DNA of 64,000 nt, from the NCBI GenBank assembly GCA_945890485.1, contig CAMDCN010000001.1, forward strand, positions 558,001 through 622,000, given 5' to 3'. The stretch's first letter is position 1. Every line of letters begins with the position of its first letter. Below are positions 1 to 8,808 of this stretch, in pieces. This DNA comes from Candidatus Sulfopaludibacter sp. SbA3 (GTDB lineage: Bacteria > Acidobacteriota > Terriglobia > Bryobacterales > Bryobacteraceae). Position numbers and translations under genes: made by a program. The notes below the pieces were generated by a model. The model saw only the letters and a program-made list of their open reading frames with translations. It was not told the origin of the DNA and searched no databases.

Positions 1-440
1 GGCGTACCAATCCATTACAAATCAGTTTATCAGGCCCGGCCACGCCGATTGCGCATAGCCTTACATGCCGATCCCAGTGCGTTTCAATTTTTCTTTTGTT
101 CTTTTTCAACTACTTACGGAAGGTGATATCCCGGAATACCGGGTTCCTCCAACCTACGATCGGGTTGGGAGTTGGCGAGCGACAAGGCGCCAACTGCCAA
201 GGAAAAACGATGGATCCGATCATCATCATTATCATCTCCGATCTGTGGTAGTTCGAGCGGCGCAAGCCGCTCTTTTCATGTGTACACAGACACATGTTGC
301 TCAAAAATTGAAACTTCAGTACTGGGTCATCTCAGTAATTCCTCTGGTATGATTCCTAGGAGTACCCCTGCTAAGGGTACTCCTAGGGACGCCAGCCTCG
401 CGTTTTCTTTCTCGTACTTGCTCGTAGTCCGTCCAAAGAA
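1..440. other. 5' intergenic region, no gene recognised
   Basis: No reading frame here has a recognisable product. The open frames overlap on both strands and are short. The base composition is less GC-rich than in the genes that follow, as expected of an intergenic or leader region. The notable element is a perfect inverted repeat at 355-387, about 50 bases before the CHAT gene. A gene ending left of position 1 cannot be excluded. Confidence 0.6.
355..387. repeat. 13-bp perfect inverted repeat upstream of the CHAT gene
   Basis: CCTAGGAGTACCC at 355-367 is the exact reverse complement of 375-387, with a 7-nt spacer. It could fold as a hairpin in the leader of the gene starting at 441, or act as a terminator for something upstream. 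No T-run follows it, so a classical intrinsic terminator on the plus strand is not clear. A dyad binding site for a regulator is also possible. Confidence 0.6.
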
Positions 441-2876
441 ATGCGCATCGCTGGTTTTCTGCTTTTATTTATTCCCGCACTTTTCTACACCAACAGCCTT
501 CGTTGGCGTACCCCCGGCACGGCATCCTCGTCGTTTGACATCTCCTGGAAACACCCCGCTTATATCCCATTTAAACAGTCTGCTGGCCAGAGTATGGCGC
601 GTAACGATTACCGGGCCGCGGCTGAATCGTATGGCCAAGGCGCCGACGCGGCCCTGCGCCGGGGCGATCGCTCTTCGGCCTCCCGTTTCTTCGTTAACCG
701 GTCCAGTACTCTCATGGCGGAAGGCCGTTTTCGCGATGCGTTAACGACCTATCAACAGGCGCGGCACTACGCGGAGGCTAGCGGCGACCGGCGGACCACC
801 CAGGCGCTTTATTTCGCCTTGGCCAACCTCTATATGGCGTTCGGAGACCGAACGGCCGCAAGGATCGCCGCCCGGCAAGGACTCTCCGCCATTAATTCTT
901 TGGGCGACCTGACGTCTCGCATGCCCCTGCTGCTGCTCCTTGGCAGGCTGGAGATTCGCGAACGCGGCCTCGCCAGCGCCCAGCCGTACTTTTTCGAGGC
1001 CATCGCGGCAGGCCAGGAACTCGATGCCGCTCCAGAGTCGGGAGCACAGTCCCATGAGGCCGAAGCCTGGGATAACTTCGGGTTTGAAGTGATGCAGTTA
1101 GGAATGCTGGACGCGGCTGAAGATGCCTTCTGCCGGGCTTGGCGGCTGCGGGCCCGGCGGGGCGACCCTCGGCTCGCACAATCGTACCCGTTGCTCGCCA
1201 GTGTGTATTTTGCCCGCCAGGATCTGCCCCGCGCGAAATTCTGGAACGATCGGGCCGCTGCGAATGTTGCCCATCTCAGGATGCGCAAACCCTGGATGCT
1301 GGAGCATCGCCGGGGCCAGATTGCCGAGTCCGAAGGAGACCGGCCGAACGCATATCTTGCTTACCAAAAAGCGCTGGATGAGGCCCGCCGTTGGCGAACG
1401 AGTTTGATTCCGTCCGACCACTTCCGGACGCACGCCGAAGTGGAAATCAGCGATCTATTTGATGACCTATTGCGCGTCGCGATCGCCCTGCCGCAGACCG
1501 CGTCTCTGCGCGAATCGACCTTTCTGGCTCTCCAGGAGAGCCATGCGTGGAGCCTGCAAGCGCAACTTGAAGCCTCGGCCGACCTGTCGGCGCGTCTCCC
1601 GGCGGCGTACCGGGAAGAACTCACCAAAGTGCGGCAATTAGAGGCGCGGTTGTTGGGCAAAGACGATCCGGCGGCGCGGGCTGAGGCCGACCAAAGGCGC
1701 GTGCGTCTGTTGGAAATGGAAGCGGCGGCGGGGATGCCCGTCCAAATCAGCGGAAAACCAAACCTGCACTTGGAGCCCCTGCACGAGAGCGAAGCGGTGT
1801 TGACGTTCCACACCGCGGAACCGGCGTCGCAGTTATGGCTTTTGACACGCCATGGCTTGCAGGTGGCCCAACTGCCGGGCCGCAAGGCGTTGTCCGCCGC
1901 GGCGGCGGCCTTTCACCAGAGTGTTTACACCAACGCCCCCGAATTGCGGGAGCAGGGCGAGCAGTTGTTGACCATGCTTCTCGGGTCGCTCCGGGAACCG
2001 GCGCTCGCGGCTACGGAATGGCGGCTGGTATTGGACGATGGCCTGTTTGACATTCCTTTTGCGGCTTTATCCGTAAACAAAAGAGATTTTTTGGCCGAGA
2101 GCCACACTGTATTGCAAGTGCCTACTCTTGGCGTCTCGGTAACCGGCAAGCCCTTGCGTGGGTCTTGGCTGGGCGTTGCGGATCCGATCTTCAACCGTGC
2201 CGATGCCCGCTATCCCAAGTCCTCACCCGCATTCTGGCCGCATTGGCCGTTTGCGTCGGCTGGTTCGACGGGGTTGGAGTTGCCGCGACTGCCGGCATCC
2301 TTGCTGGAGACGCGGCAGGCGCTGGCAATCTGGGGCTCGGGGCGGATTCTGAGCGGAGCGGCGGCATCGACCGAGGAGTTGATGCAGGTGCTGCGGACAG
2401 AATCGCCAGCCGTGCTGCATCTGGCTACCCACGCGATTCCACTGGCGGCGGCAGGCGCACCGGAGACAACCGGCTTGGCTTTGAGTTTAGGCGAAGACGG
2501 CCAGACGCGGTTTTTCGCCCAGCGCGATATTGTGACGCTGCCGGCGGCGCCGGCGCTGGTGGTGATGAGCGCATGCCAATCCGGGAAAGGGGAACAACGA
2601 CCGGGGGTAGGCGTGGTGGGCTTAACCCGTTCGTGGCTAATGGCCGGCAGTGAGAACGTGATGGCCACTTACTGGCCGGTGAAAGACGATGCCGGCCCCT
2701 TCTTTACAACGTTTTACCGTCATATTGTGCAGGATGCTGCGTCGCAACCCAATGGCCGCGGGCGTTTCGCCGTCGCAGCCGCACTTCGCCGTTCGCAACA
2801 GGCCTGCCTTCGTTCGGAGACATTCCGGGCTGAGCCACGGTACTGGGCAGGATTTTTTGTAGCAGGAAAAGGATAA
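441..2876 (+). CDS. TPR repeat protein with C-terminal CHAT (caspase-like) protease domain
   Basis: 811 residues. A hydrophobic N-terminus (residues 1-20) suggests a signal anchor or export. Residues about 45-330 are Ala-rich helical repeats of TPR type (for example FRDALTTYQQARHYAEASGD). A helical linker runs to about residue 440 and a CHAT domain occupies the C-terminal third. The two expected catalytic residues are visible: His664 in LATHA and Cys712 in MSACQSG, so the domain looks catalytically competent. CHAT domains belong to the caspase-HetF clan of cysteine proteases. The next gene, an ECF sigma factor, starts 4 bases after the stop, so the two are probably cotranscribed. The substrate is unknown. 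A role in controlling the sigma factor or another regulator is inference. Confidence 0.9.
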   Translation: MRIAGFLLLFIPALFYTNSLRWRTPGTASSSFDISWKHPAYIPFKQSAGQSMARNDYRAAAESYGQGADAALRRGDRSSASRFFVNRSSTLMAEGRFRDALTTYQQARHYAEASGDRRTTQALYFALANLYMAFGDRTAARIAARQGLSAINSLGDLTSRMPLLLLLGRLEIRERGLASAQPYFFEAIAAGQELDAAPESGAQSHEAEAWDNFGFEVMQLGMLDAAEDAFCRAWRLRARRGDPRLAQSYPLLASVYFARQDLPRAKFWNDRAAANVAHLRMRKPWMLEHRRGQIAESEGDRPNAYLAYQKALDEARRWRTSLIPSDHFRTHAEVEISDLFDDLLRVAIALPQTASLRESTFLALQESHAWSLQAQLEASADLSARLPAAYREELTKVRQLEARLLGKDDPAARAEADQRRVRLLEMEAAAGMPVQISGKPNLHLEPLHESEAVLTFHTAEPASQLWLLTRHGLQVAQLPGRKALSAAAAAFHQSVYTNAPELREQGEQLLTMLLGSLREPALAATEWRLVLDDGLFDIPFAALSVNKRDFLAESHTVLQVPTLGVSVTGKPLRGSWLGVADPIFNRADARYPKSSPAFWPHWPFASAGSTGLELPRLPASLLETRQALAIWGSGRILSGAAASTEELMQVLRTESPAVLHLATHAIPLAAAGAPETTGLALSLGEDGQTRFFAQRDIVTLPAAPALVVMSACQSGKGEQRPGVGVVGLTRSWLMAGSENVMATYWPVKDDAGPFFTTFYRHIVQDAASQPNGRGRFAVAAALRRSQQACLRSETFRAEPRYWAGFFVAGKG

Positions 2877-2880
2877 CCTT

Positions 2881-3546
2881 GTGATATTCGCCGTGGGTGA
2901 CCACCCTAACATTCCAGAAAACTCGGAAACCACGCCCTCCCCGAACGACGCCGTGAATTGGAACGAACTCGTCGCGGCGGTGCAGCGCGGAGACAACGAG
3001 GGAATGGAGCGGCTCTATGCCGTCTTCGCTCGCGGAATCCGTTTCTTGCTGATTCGTCAATTGGGCTACCAGGATGTCGAAGACAAGATTCACGACACAT
3101 TTCTGATTGTCGTCAACGCCATCCGCCGCGGCGACCTGCGGGAACCGGAGCGGCTGATGGGTTACGTCCGCACCGTCGTCAGGCGGCAGGTGGCGACGCA
3201 CATCGACGGTCTCGTGCAGAGCCGGCGCGACATGGGCGACGTGGAACTGGGCTACAAACTGGTCGACGACCGGCATGACCCAGAGGCCGAAGTGCTCGGC
3301 AAGCAGCGGTTCCGGATCATGGAACAGATTCTGCGGGCGATCTCGCGGCGGGATCGGGAGATTCTGACGCGGTTTTACCTGCACGAGCAAACCCAGGAGC
3401 AGATCTGCACCGAGATGGGGCTGACCGAAACCCAGTTCCGGCTGCTGAAATCCCGCGCCAAAGCTCGTTTCGGCGAACTCGGGCGGCGGAAGCTGGGCAA
3501 TAAACCCCCGGATACCAAGAGCTTCCGGCAAGCTGGCGGCGCCTAG
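2881..3546 (+). CDS. ECF-type RNA polymerase sigma factor
   Basis: 221 residues from a GTG start, 4 bases after the CHAT stop. Region 2 lies at about residues 25-100 (AVQRGDNEGMERLYAVFARG, then a DVEDKIHDTFL segment). Region 4 is the helix-turn-helix near residues 155-205 (EQTQEQICTEMGLTETQFRL). Region 3 is absent, as usual for ECF sigma factors, which direct RNA polymerase to a small regulon. No anti-sigma gene follows. The only partner in the operon is the TPR-CHAT protein, which makes that protein the obvious candidate regulator, though nothing in the sequence proves it. A short C-terminal tail (about 15 residues, basic and polar) follows region 4. Confidence 0.9.
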   Translation: MIFAVGDHPNIPENSETTPSPNDAVNWNELVAAVQRGDNEGMERLYAVFARGIRFLLIRQLGYQDVEDKIHDTFLIVVNAIRRGDLREPERLMGYVRTVVRRQVATHIDGLVQSRRDMGDVELGYKLVDDRHDPEAEVLGKQRFRIMEQILRAISRRDREILTRFYLHEQTQEQICTEMGLTETQFRLLKSRAKARFGELGRRKLGNKPPDTKSFRQAGGA

Positions 3547-3625
3547 AAAAAACATCGCACGGGCCGCTTGACGGCGACATCAGGGAAGCGGACAATAGCC
3601 TTTGTAGAGAACAAAAGGCGAAAAC

Positions 3626-4264
3626 GTGGCCCTCCCTGTGTTGTCATTGGCGGAACTGATCCGGCGGAAACCGCCGACGGTAGAGCTTTGCGCCTATACG
3701 CCAGCCGATTTGACGGGGCTGCTGCCGGGCTTGGCGCCAGGGACGATTACCGAAATTACCGGGGCGCGCTCTTCGGGGCGGACGGCACTGGTGCAGGCGG
3801 CGCTGGCGGCGGCGACGCAAGAGGGTGAACTGTGCGCGCTGGTGGACGGCGGGAGCACGTTTTGTCCGGCTTCGGGGCAGGCGGCGGGCATGACGCTGGA
3901 CCGGCTGCTGTGGGTGCAGTGCGGACGGCATTTACAGAACGCACTGCAGGCAGCGGACATGATTCTGCACGGGGGCGGCTTCCGCGTGACGGTGTTGGAC
4001 CTGTGCGAGTTCCGGGCCGAGGAGCTGCAGCGGGTGCCGCTTTCGTGGTGGCACCGGTTCCGGCTGGCGGTGGAGAATACGCCGGGGCTGCTGCTGATTA
4101 CAGCGGGGCAGCCGGTGGCGCGGCAATCAGCGGCGACGCAGATTCAATTGGCCCCGCGGACGGCGAAATGGAGCGGGAACCTGCTGCGGGGTTTGGACCT
4201 GGAGGCTTGTCTGCGCAAACCGATGCGCGCGGAGACGGCGCGGCTGCGAGCCCAGGCGGGATGA
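3626..4264 (+). CDS. ImuA-like RecA-fold protein
   Basis: 212 residues, GTG start with a purine-rich stretch (AAAAGGCG) upstream. It resembles ImuA, the RecA/SulA-like partner of the translesion polymerase ImuB in the imuA-imuB-dnaE2 mutasome. The P-loop position near residues 45-52 reads GARSSGRTAL. This keeps the fold signature but lacks the canonical GxxxxGKT lysine, as in many ImuA/SulA-like proteins. The Walker B-like stretch is FRVTVLDLCEF near residue 120. The ImuB-like gene starts 3 bases after the stop, so the pair is cotranscribed. No LexA-box was identified with confidence. Assignment rests on gene order and overall pattern; the sequence is diverged. Confidence 0.65.
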   Translation: MALPVLSLAELIRRKPPTVELCAYTPADLTGLLPGLAPGTITEITGARSSGRTALVQAALAAATQEGELCALVDGGSTFCPASGQAAGMTLDRLLWVQCGRHLQNALQAADMILHGGGFRVTVLDLCEFRAEELQRVPLSWWHRFRLAVENTPGLLLITAGQPVARQSAATQIQLAPRTAKWSGNLLRGLDLEACLRKPMRAETARLRAQAG

Positions 4265-4267
4265 GCC

Positions 4268-5536
4268 ATGTTTGCCTGCATCCATCGCCAGAGCGGCTTA
4301 GCCGAGCATTTGCCGGTATTGGCGGCGCAGTTCGCCAACGGCTATGAACAACTAGACGAAGACACGATTGTGTTTTCCGTGGCGGGGTTAGGGCGGCTGT
4401 TCGGCCCGGCGCCGCAGTTGGCGGCGGAGATTGCGCGGCAGGGGGAGATGCTGAGCGTGGCCGGGAACATCGCCATGGCGCGGCATCCGGATACGGCGGC
4501 GCTGGCGGCGCGGCACTGCACGGGGGTGACGATTCTGCCGCCGGGGCAGGAGGGGGAGATTCTGGGGCCCCTATCGGTGACGGTGCTGCCGGCGAGCCCG
4601 GCCACGCTCGATACGCTGGCGCGATGGGGCGTCGAGACGATCGCCGACTTTCTGGCTCTGCCGCCGCTGGGGGTTTTGGAACGGCTGGGGGAAGAGGGCG
4701 GGCGCTTGCAGGCGCTGGCCGAAGGGCGCGGGCAGCGCGTTTTGCAACTGGCGCGGGCGGCCGAACAGTTCACGGCGGTGCGGGAGTTAGAAGCGCCGCT
4801 GAGCAATTTGGAGCCGCTGCTGTTTGTGGTTTCGAGCTTGCTGCACGATCTGGTGAGGCGGGTGGTGGCGACGGGCAACGCCGTAATCGAATTAAGCCTG
4901 CAACTGGAGATGGAACGGTGGGAGGTGAGCGAGCGGACGATCGGCTTCCCTGCCCCGGTGCAGGATCTGCGGACGATGTTGAAGCAGGTGCAGTTGGCGC
5001 TGGAGGCGGACCGGCCGCGGAGGCCGGTGGTGGGGGTGCGGCTGGAGCTGCGGCCGACGCCGCCACGGGCGGTGCAGAAGGGGATGTTTACGCCGAACGC
5101 GCCGGAGCCGGAGCGGCTGCAGACGCTGCTGGGTCGGCTGGCGGCGTTGACGGGTCAGGGGACGGTGGGGTCGCCGGAGCTGTTGAACACGTATCGGCCG
5201 GACGCGTGGCGGCTGCGGCAGCGGAACTTGTTTGCCGCGGGGACGGCGACGGCGGTGGCAGCGGCTCCGGCACTGCAGTTGGCGCTACGGCTGTTCCGGC
5301 CGGCGCTGCCGGCGCGGGTTCGTTTGGTAGAAGGGCGGCCGGTGGAGTTGCGGGCACCGGGCGTGGAAGGGGCGGTGGCTGCGGCGGCGGGACCGTGGCG
5401 GACGACGGGCGAATGGTGGGCGGAGACCGCGTGGGCGCGGGATGAGTGGGACGTGGCGGTGCCGGGCGCGGGGCTGTACCGGATCTACCGGCAGCATCTG
5501 GGCGACGTCTGGTTCGTGGACGGGATCTATGACTAA
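4268..5536 (+). CDS. ImuB-like Y-family DNA polymerase, N-terminally short
   Basis: 422 residues, 3 bases after the ImuA-like gene. The stretch FSVAGLGRLFG near residues 37-47 matches the Y-family segment that in usual ImuB proteins follows a first palm portion of roughly 80-100 residues. Helix-hairpin-helix-like thumb and little-finger regions follow. ImuB proteins typically lack catalytic acidic residues and act as a non-catalytic hub. Here even the N-terminal palm strand that would carry the first metal-binding Asp seems absent. No dnaE2 lies downstream. The 3' end overlaps the convergent YbaK gene by 4 bases. Very GC-rich codon use. The family is fairly sure; truncation versus a compact lineage form is not decided. 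Confidence 0.75.
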   Translation: MFACIHRQSGLAEHLPVLAAQFANGYEQLDEDTIVFSVAGLGRLFGPAPQLAAEIARQGEMLSVAGNIAMARHPDTAALAARHCTGVTILPPGQEGEILGPLSVTVLPASPATLDTLARWGVETIADFLALPPLGVLERLGEEGGRLQALAEGRGQRVLQLARAAEQFTAVRELEAPLSNLEPLLFVVSSLLHDLVRRVVATGNAVIELSLQLEMERWEVSERTIGFPAPVQDLRTMLKQVQLALEADRPRRPVVGVRLELRPTPPRAVQKGMFTPNAPEPERLQTLLGRLAALTGQGTVGSPELLNTYRPDAWRLRQRNLFAAGTATAVAAAPALQLALRLFRPALPARVRLVEGRPVELRAPGVEGAVAAAAGPWRTTGEWWAETAWARDEWDVAVPGAGLYRIYRQHLGDVWFVDGIYD

Positions 5537-6009
5537 GTGCCGAAGCGGGCGATTTCGCCTTGAGTGGCCGAGGTCGCACGGGCGTAGGCATCGGGATGGA
5601 GCAGAATCTGCGTGCCGCGGACGCCGGCCGAAATCGAGATGATATCCCAGAGCTGGGCGGTCTCGTCGAGGTAGACCGGGAAGTCTTTCTTCGGGCCGAG
5701 CGCGGTAACGCCACCGCGGATGTAGCCCGTCAACGGCTGCACCTCTTTGAGCGGAACGAGTTCAACCTTACGGTCGCCGCTGAGCTTGGCGAGAGCCTTC
5801 AAATCGAGTTCCATGTTGCCGGGGATGACGGCGAAGCAGAGGCCTTCGCGGTCGCCGCGGACGAGGAGCGTTTTGAAAACCTGCTCCGGCGGCAGGCCAA
5901 CTTTGGCGGCAACGGTGATGGCGTCGAGGTGATCTTCGTCAACCTCGTAAGTGCGCAGCTCGTGGGAAATGCCCATGGTTTCGAGCAGGCGGACGGCGTT
6001 CGTTTTCAT
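5533..6009 (-). CDS. ybaK: YbaK/EbsC-family Cys-tRNA(Pro) deacylase
   Basis: 158 residues. The family hydrolyses Cys-tRNA(Pro) formed by prolyl-tRNA synthetase, acting in trans as a proofreading factor in the cytoplasm. Typical features are the N-terminal KTNAVRLLE segment, the VFKTLLVRGD strand, and the LSGDRKVELVPLKEVQPLTG and GVTALGPKKDFPVYLD blocks around residues 75-115, which include the conserved glycine-rich loop. Length is normal for the family. It is monocistronic and convergent with the ImuB-like gene, overlapping its stop by 4 bases. The divergent TPR gene starts 26 bases from its start codon. Confidence 0.92.
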   Translation of the reverse strand: MKTNAVRLLETMGISHELRTYEVDEDHLDAITVAAKVGLPPEQVFKTLLVRGDREGLCFAVIPGNMELDLKALAKLSGDRKVELVPLKEVQPLTGYIRGGVTALGPKKDFPVYLDETAQLWDIISISAGVRGTQILLHPDAYARATSATQGEIARFGT

Positions 6010-6035
6010 GACGGCTATGCCTTATTCTAAAGGCC

Positions 6036-6638
6036 ATGCGCTGGTTCGTTTTTCTATTCGCGGCCGTGATGGGCGCGCAGTCCCCGGACGCCTGGCAGAA
6101 GAAGGGAGAAGACGCCTTTCGCGCGGGGAAGTTCGCCGAAAGCGTGGCAGCTTTTGACGAAGTCCTGAAGCAGGTGCCCACGTACTCGGCGCAGCACTGG
6201 CAGCGGGGCATCTCGCTCTACTACGCCGGACGGTTTGAAGACTGCCGGAAGCAGTTTACGCTGCACCGGACGGTGAACCCGGAAGACGTAGAGAACGCCG
6301 TGTTCCATATGCTGTGCGCGGCGCGGATCGACGGGTTGGCGAAGGCGCGGGCGAATCTGATTCCGATTACCTCGGATTCGCGGCCGGGCATGATGGAAGT
6401 TCATGCTTTATTCGCGGGCACGGGGACGACCACGCAAGTGATGAACGCGGCCAGAAACGGGGGCCCGACGGCGATGTTCTACGCCTTCCTCTACCTGGGC
6501 TATTACGAAGAGACGGCGGGACGGCGCGACGCGTCGAAGCAGTATTTCCGCGAGGCCAACCGGCTGGCCGGGGCGGACTATATGGGTGATACGGCGCGGG
6601 TGCACTGGAAGGCGTTGCAGGACGGGAAGCTACCGTAA
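6036..6638 (+). CDS. Secreted TPR-like protein
   Basis: 200 residues with a short signal peptide (MRWFVFLFAAVMGAQS). Helical TPR-like repeats cover most of the rest. The clearest is at residues 20-55 (AWQKKGEDAFRAGKFAESVA). A second lies at about 150-185 (FYAFLYLGYYEETAGRRDA), a pattern also seen in lipoprotein NlpI-like proteins. No lipobox cysteine is present. It probably serves as a periplasmic protein-interaction module; no partner can be named. The stop codon overlaps the ATG of the next gene by one base (TAATG), so the two are translationally coupled. Confidence 0.75.
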   Translation: MRWFVFLFAAVMGAQSPDAWQKKGEDAFRAGKFAESVAAFDEVLKQVPTYSAQHWQRGISLYYAGRFEDCRKQFTLHRTVNPEDVENAVFHMLCAARIDGLAKARANLIPITSDSRPGMMEVHALFAGTGTTTQVMNAARNGGPTAMFYAFLYLGYYEETAGRRDASKQYFREANRLAGADYMGDTARVHWKALQDGKLP

Positions 6639-7228
6639 TGGCGAAGAGCCCGGCGGAGATGTTGGCCGTAATGCTCGGCAACCTGGAGGCGAGAACCGGG
6701 AAGCCGCTCGCCGAGTGGATCGCGATTGTGGAGGCCGAAGGGCCGGCGACACGGGCCGAACGGCAGAAGTGGCTGAAGCAAGCCTACGGCCTGGGGCAGA
6801 ATACGGCAATGCTGATTCTGGGCAAAATGGACGGAACCGCGGACGCCTATGAGGACGCCGCGGGGCTGCTGGACGGGCAGTACGCTGGGCCGAAGGCGGC
6901 GCTGCGGCCTCTGTATGAGACGCTGGCCGCGATGGGACAGGCGCTGGGCGAGGACGTAACATTGAAGCCGTGCCGGACGTATGTGACGCTGTCGCGGCGA
7001 AGCCAGTTTGCCGTGATCCAGGCGACGACGCAGACGCGGATCGACTTGGGAGTGAGCCTGCGCGGCATCGAATGCGACCTGACACCGGCGAAAAACCTGG
7101 GCGGCGGCGACGCGATTACACACCGGATTCCGATCGCCGCGGCGGCCGACATTACGCCGGCCGTGCGGAAGTGGTTGGCGAAGGCCTACGCGCTTAACGC
7201 AAAAAGCGCTGGATCACGTTCGAAGTAA
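6638..7228 (+). CDS. DUF4287 and DUF5655 domain protein
   Basis: 196 residues. The N-terminal 65 residues (KSPAEMLAVMLGNLEARTGK, then WIAIVEAEGP) match the DUF4287 helical domain. Residues about 75-190 (GPKAALRPLYETLAAMGQAL, then VTLSRRSQFAVIQATTQTRI) match DUF5655, found in cytoplasmic proteins of unknown function. It is cotranscribed with the upstream TPR gene through a TAATG junction. The last 35 bases overlap, tail to tail, the end of the minus-strand gene at 7194-8780. Function unknown. Confidence 0.85.
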   Translation: MAKSPAEMLAVMLGNLEARTGKPLAEWIAIVEAEGPATRAERQKWLKQAYGLGQNTAMLILGKMDGTADAYEDAAGLLDGQYAGPKAALRPLYETLAAMGQALGEDVTLKPCRTYVTLSRRSQFAVIQATTQTRIDLGVSLRGIECDLTPAKNLGGGDAITHRIPIAAAADITPAVRKWLAKAYALNAKSAGSRSK

Positions 7229-8780
7229 TTCGAGAAACATCGGCGTCTGGGAAGAGCGCCGAGACCCAGGTGATGGAGCCGACCGAGAATACAGCGCCGC
7301 CGGAGGGAGTATCGAAGGTGACGATCTCCGCGCCGCCGTCGTCGATGTTGGTGCCCTTGGCCAGCAAGACGGTGTTGGCCGGGGATGACGCGCTGCGCTT
7401 GTCGGTTTCGTGGCCGGAAGCGCCGCCGGGGACGCGTTCGTGGAGCGTTTTGTGGCCGAACTCGTCGCCGTTCTTCAGGCCCGTGCCGGCGAAGATCCAA
7501 TGATCGGCGTCGATGACGCGATACGGGGCCGAGGTCATGATGCCGGTCTCCGTGCAGACGACTCCAAGGAGGTTGGCCTCCGATTCGAACGTGCGGGCCA
7601 TGCGGCTTTCAAACCGGCCGCACATTTCGCCGTGCTCGCTGTAAAGGTGGGAGAGGCAGCGCATGGTGCCGTCCGCGGCAAGGGTGACTTCGCAGTTGAG
7701 GCCGTTGCCGGCGAGGTAGAGAAATTTGCCACCACGTTCGAAGACCCAGCTTTTTACGCGCAGATACATCTCCCGTGTCCAGTATTCGGGATGAACTGCG
7801 ACGATCAGCATCTGATAGGAGTCGAGATCGAGGGTGCCGTCGTGGAGTTGGGCTTCGGCGTATAGGTCGTAGTCGAAGCCTTGGCGTTCGAGCCAGCCGT
7901 ACAGACGCCATTCGCCGGGGACTTGGCCGCATTGGACGCGGCCCGGAATCGGGTCTGTGATCTCGCCATCGACGAGTAAGTGGTTGTTGGGTTCCGGGCG
8001 GTCGAAGGAGAGAGGGAGATACTCCTCGTCGGCGGGTCGCCAGCTACCGAAGGGAAGACCGTCGGTGTACCGGTTCAGGTCCTGCCGGGAGTTGACCACC
8101 GGCGTTACTGGCAGGTGGGTCGGATTGACGTAGTTACTGCGGCCGCCGTAGTTATTGTAAGCGTTCCAATTGTTCGTGGCGGCGAGGACAGCGATTTTGG
8201 CCGTGGGGCGCGCCGGGGAGACGATCCAAGGAAAGCTGAACGAGCGGCCGGAGGGGGTGCGGGCCCAGAGGTAGTACAGACCCGAACGTTCGGGGGCTTC
8301 GACGATCGGCGGCGAAGGGTAGCCGTCGTTGTTCCAGTGGACGCCGGTCTGGGTGAAGTCGCCGTCGGGGAGGATCTGCCGGTTGGCTTGGGGGCCGTGT
8401 TCGTCCACCCAGCCGACCATGCGGACGTACTCTTTCTTGAGGCCGTAGCGCCAGAGCGTGAGCTGATACTGCTCGTTCGAATGGACGCGGTATTCGCTCT
8501 TGCCGCCGGCGGCGACCCACTTGGGCCACATATAGCCGATGAGGCCGTCGGAAAGAAGACGGAACTGCGGCGGGTTAGTCAGGTCGACGGAGACCGTCTT
8601 TGAGCCGAAGCCATCCTTGGCGAGAGTTACTTTGTAAGTGCCGGGGGGCAGGTCGCCGTAGAAGGCGCCGCGGGCGGAGGAGTGGAGGACGGTCACCTCG
8701 CCGTTGGAGGATTCAAAGTCGGCGATGACGCCGGGAAGCGCGAGGTACATCTCGTCGCTGACATAGGCTAGGACACGCAT
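7194..8780 (-). CDS. N,N-dimethylformamidase beta-subunit-like protein
   Basis: 528 residues starting at MRVLAYVSDEMYLALPG. An open frame continues upstream, but it runs through the divergent creatininase gene and is not protein-like there. The N-terminal 95 residues resemble a small beta domain (SARGAFYGDLPPGTYKVTL). The remainder matches the C-terminal domain of DMFA large subunits: the SFPWIVSP segment, AATNNWNAYNNYGG, and a glutamine-amidotransferase-like region with VAVHPEYWTREM and KFLYLAGNGLN. The family contains N,N-dimethylformamidase, which releases dimethylamine, but most members are uncharacterised. Only 28 bases separate its start from the creatininase-family start on the other strand. 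The substrate is unknown. Confidence 0.8.
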   Translation of the reverse strand: MRVLAYVSDEMYLALPGVIADFESSNGEVTVLHSSARGAFYGDLPPGTYKVTLAKDGFGSKTVSVDLTNPPQFRLLSDGLIGYMWPKWVAAGGKSEYRVHSNEQYQLTLWRYGLKKEYVRMVGWVDEHGPQANRQILPDGDFTQTGVHWNNDGYPSPPIVEAPERSGLYYLWARTPSGRSFSFPWIVSPARPTAKIAVLAATNNWNAYNNYGGRSNYVNPTHLPVTPVVNSRQDLNRYTDGLPFGSWRPADEEYLPLSFDRPEPNNHLLVDGEITDPIPGRVQCGQVPGEWRLYGWLERQGFDYDLYAEAQLHDGTLDLDSYQMLIVAVHPEYWTREMYLRVKSWVFERGGKFLYLAGNGLNCEVTLAADGTMRCLSHLYSEHGEMCGRFESRMARTFESEANLLGVVCTETGIMTSAPYRVIDADHWIFAGTGLKNGDEFGHKTLHERVPGGASGHETDKRSASSPANTVLLAKGTNIDDGGAEIVTFDTPSGGAVFSVGSITWVSALFPDADVSRITSNVIQRFLR

Positions 8781-8808
8781 GTTCCTCGAATTGTATAGCA
8801 TGGGCGGA

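Noticed and set aside
441-3546. A CRISPR type III-E (Craspase) locus around the TPR-CHAT gene
   Set aside because: No repeat-spacer array and no Cas7-11 (gRAMP) gene is present in the window.
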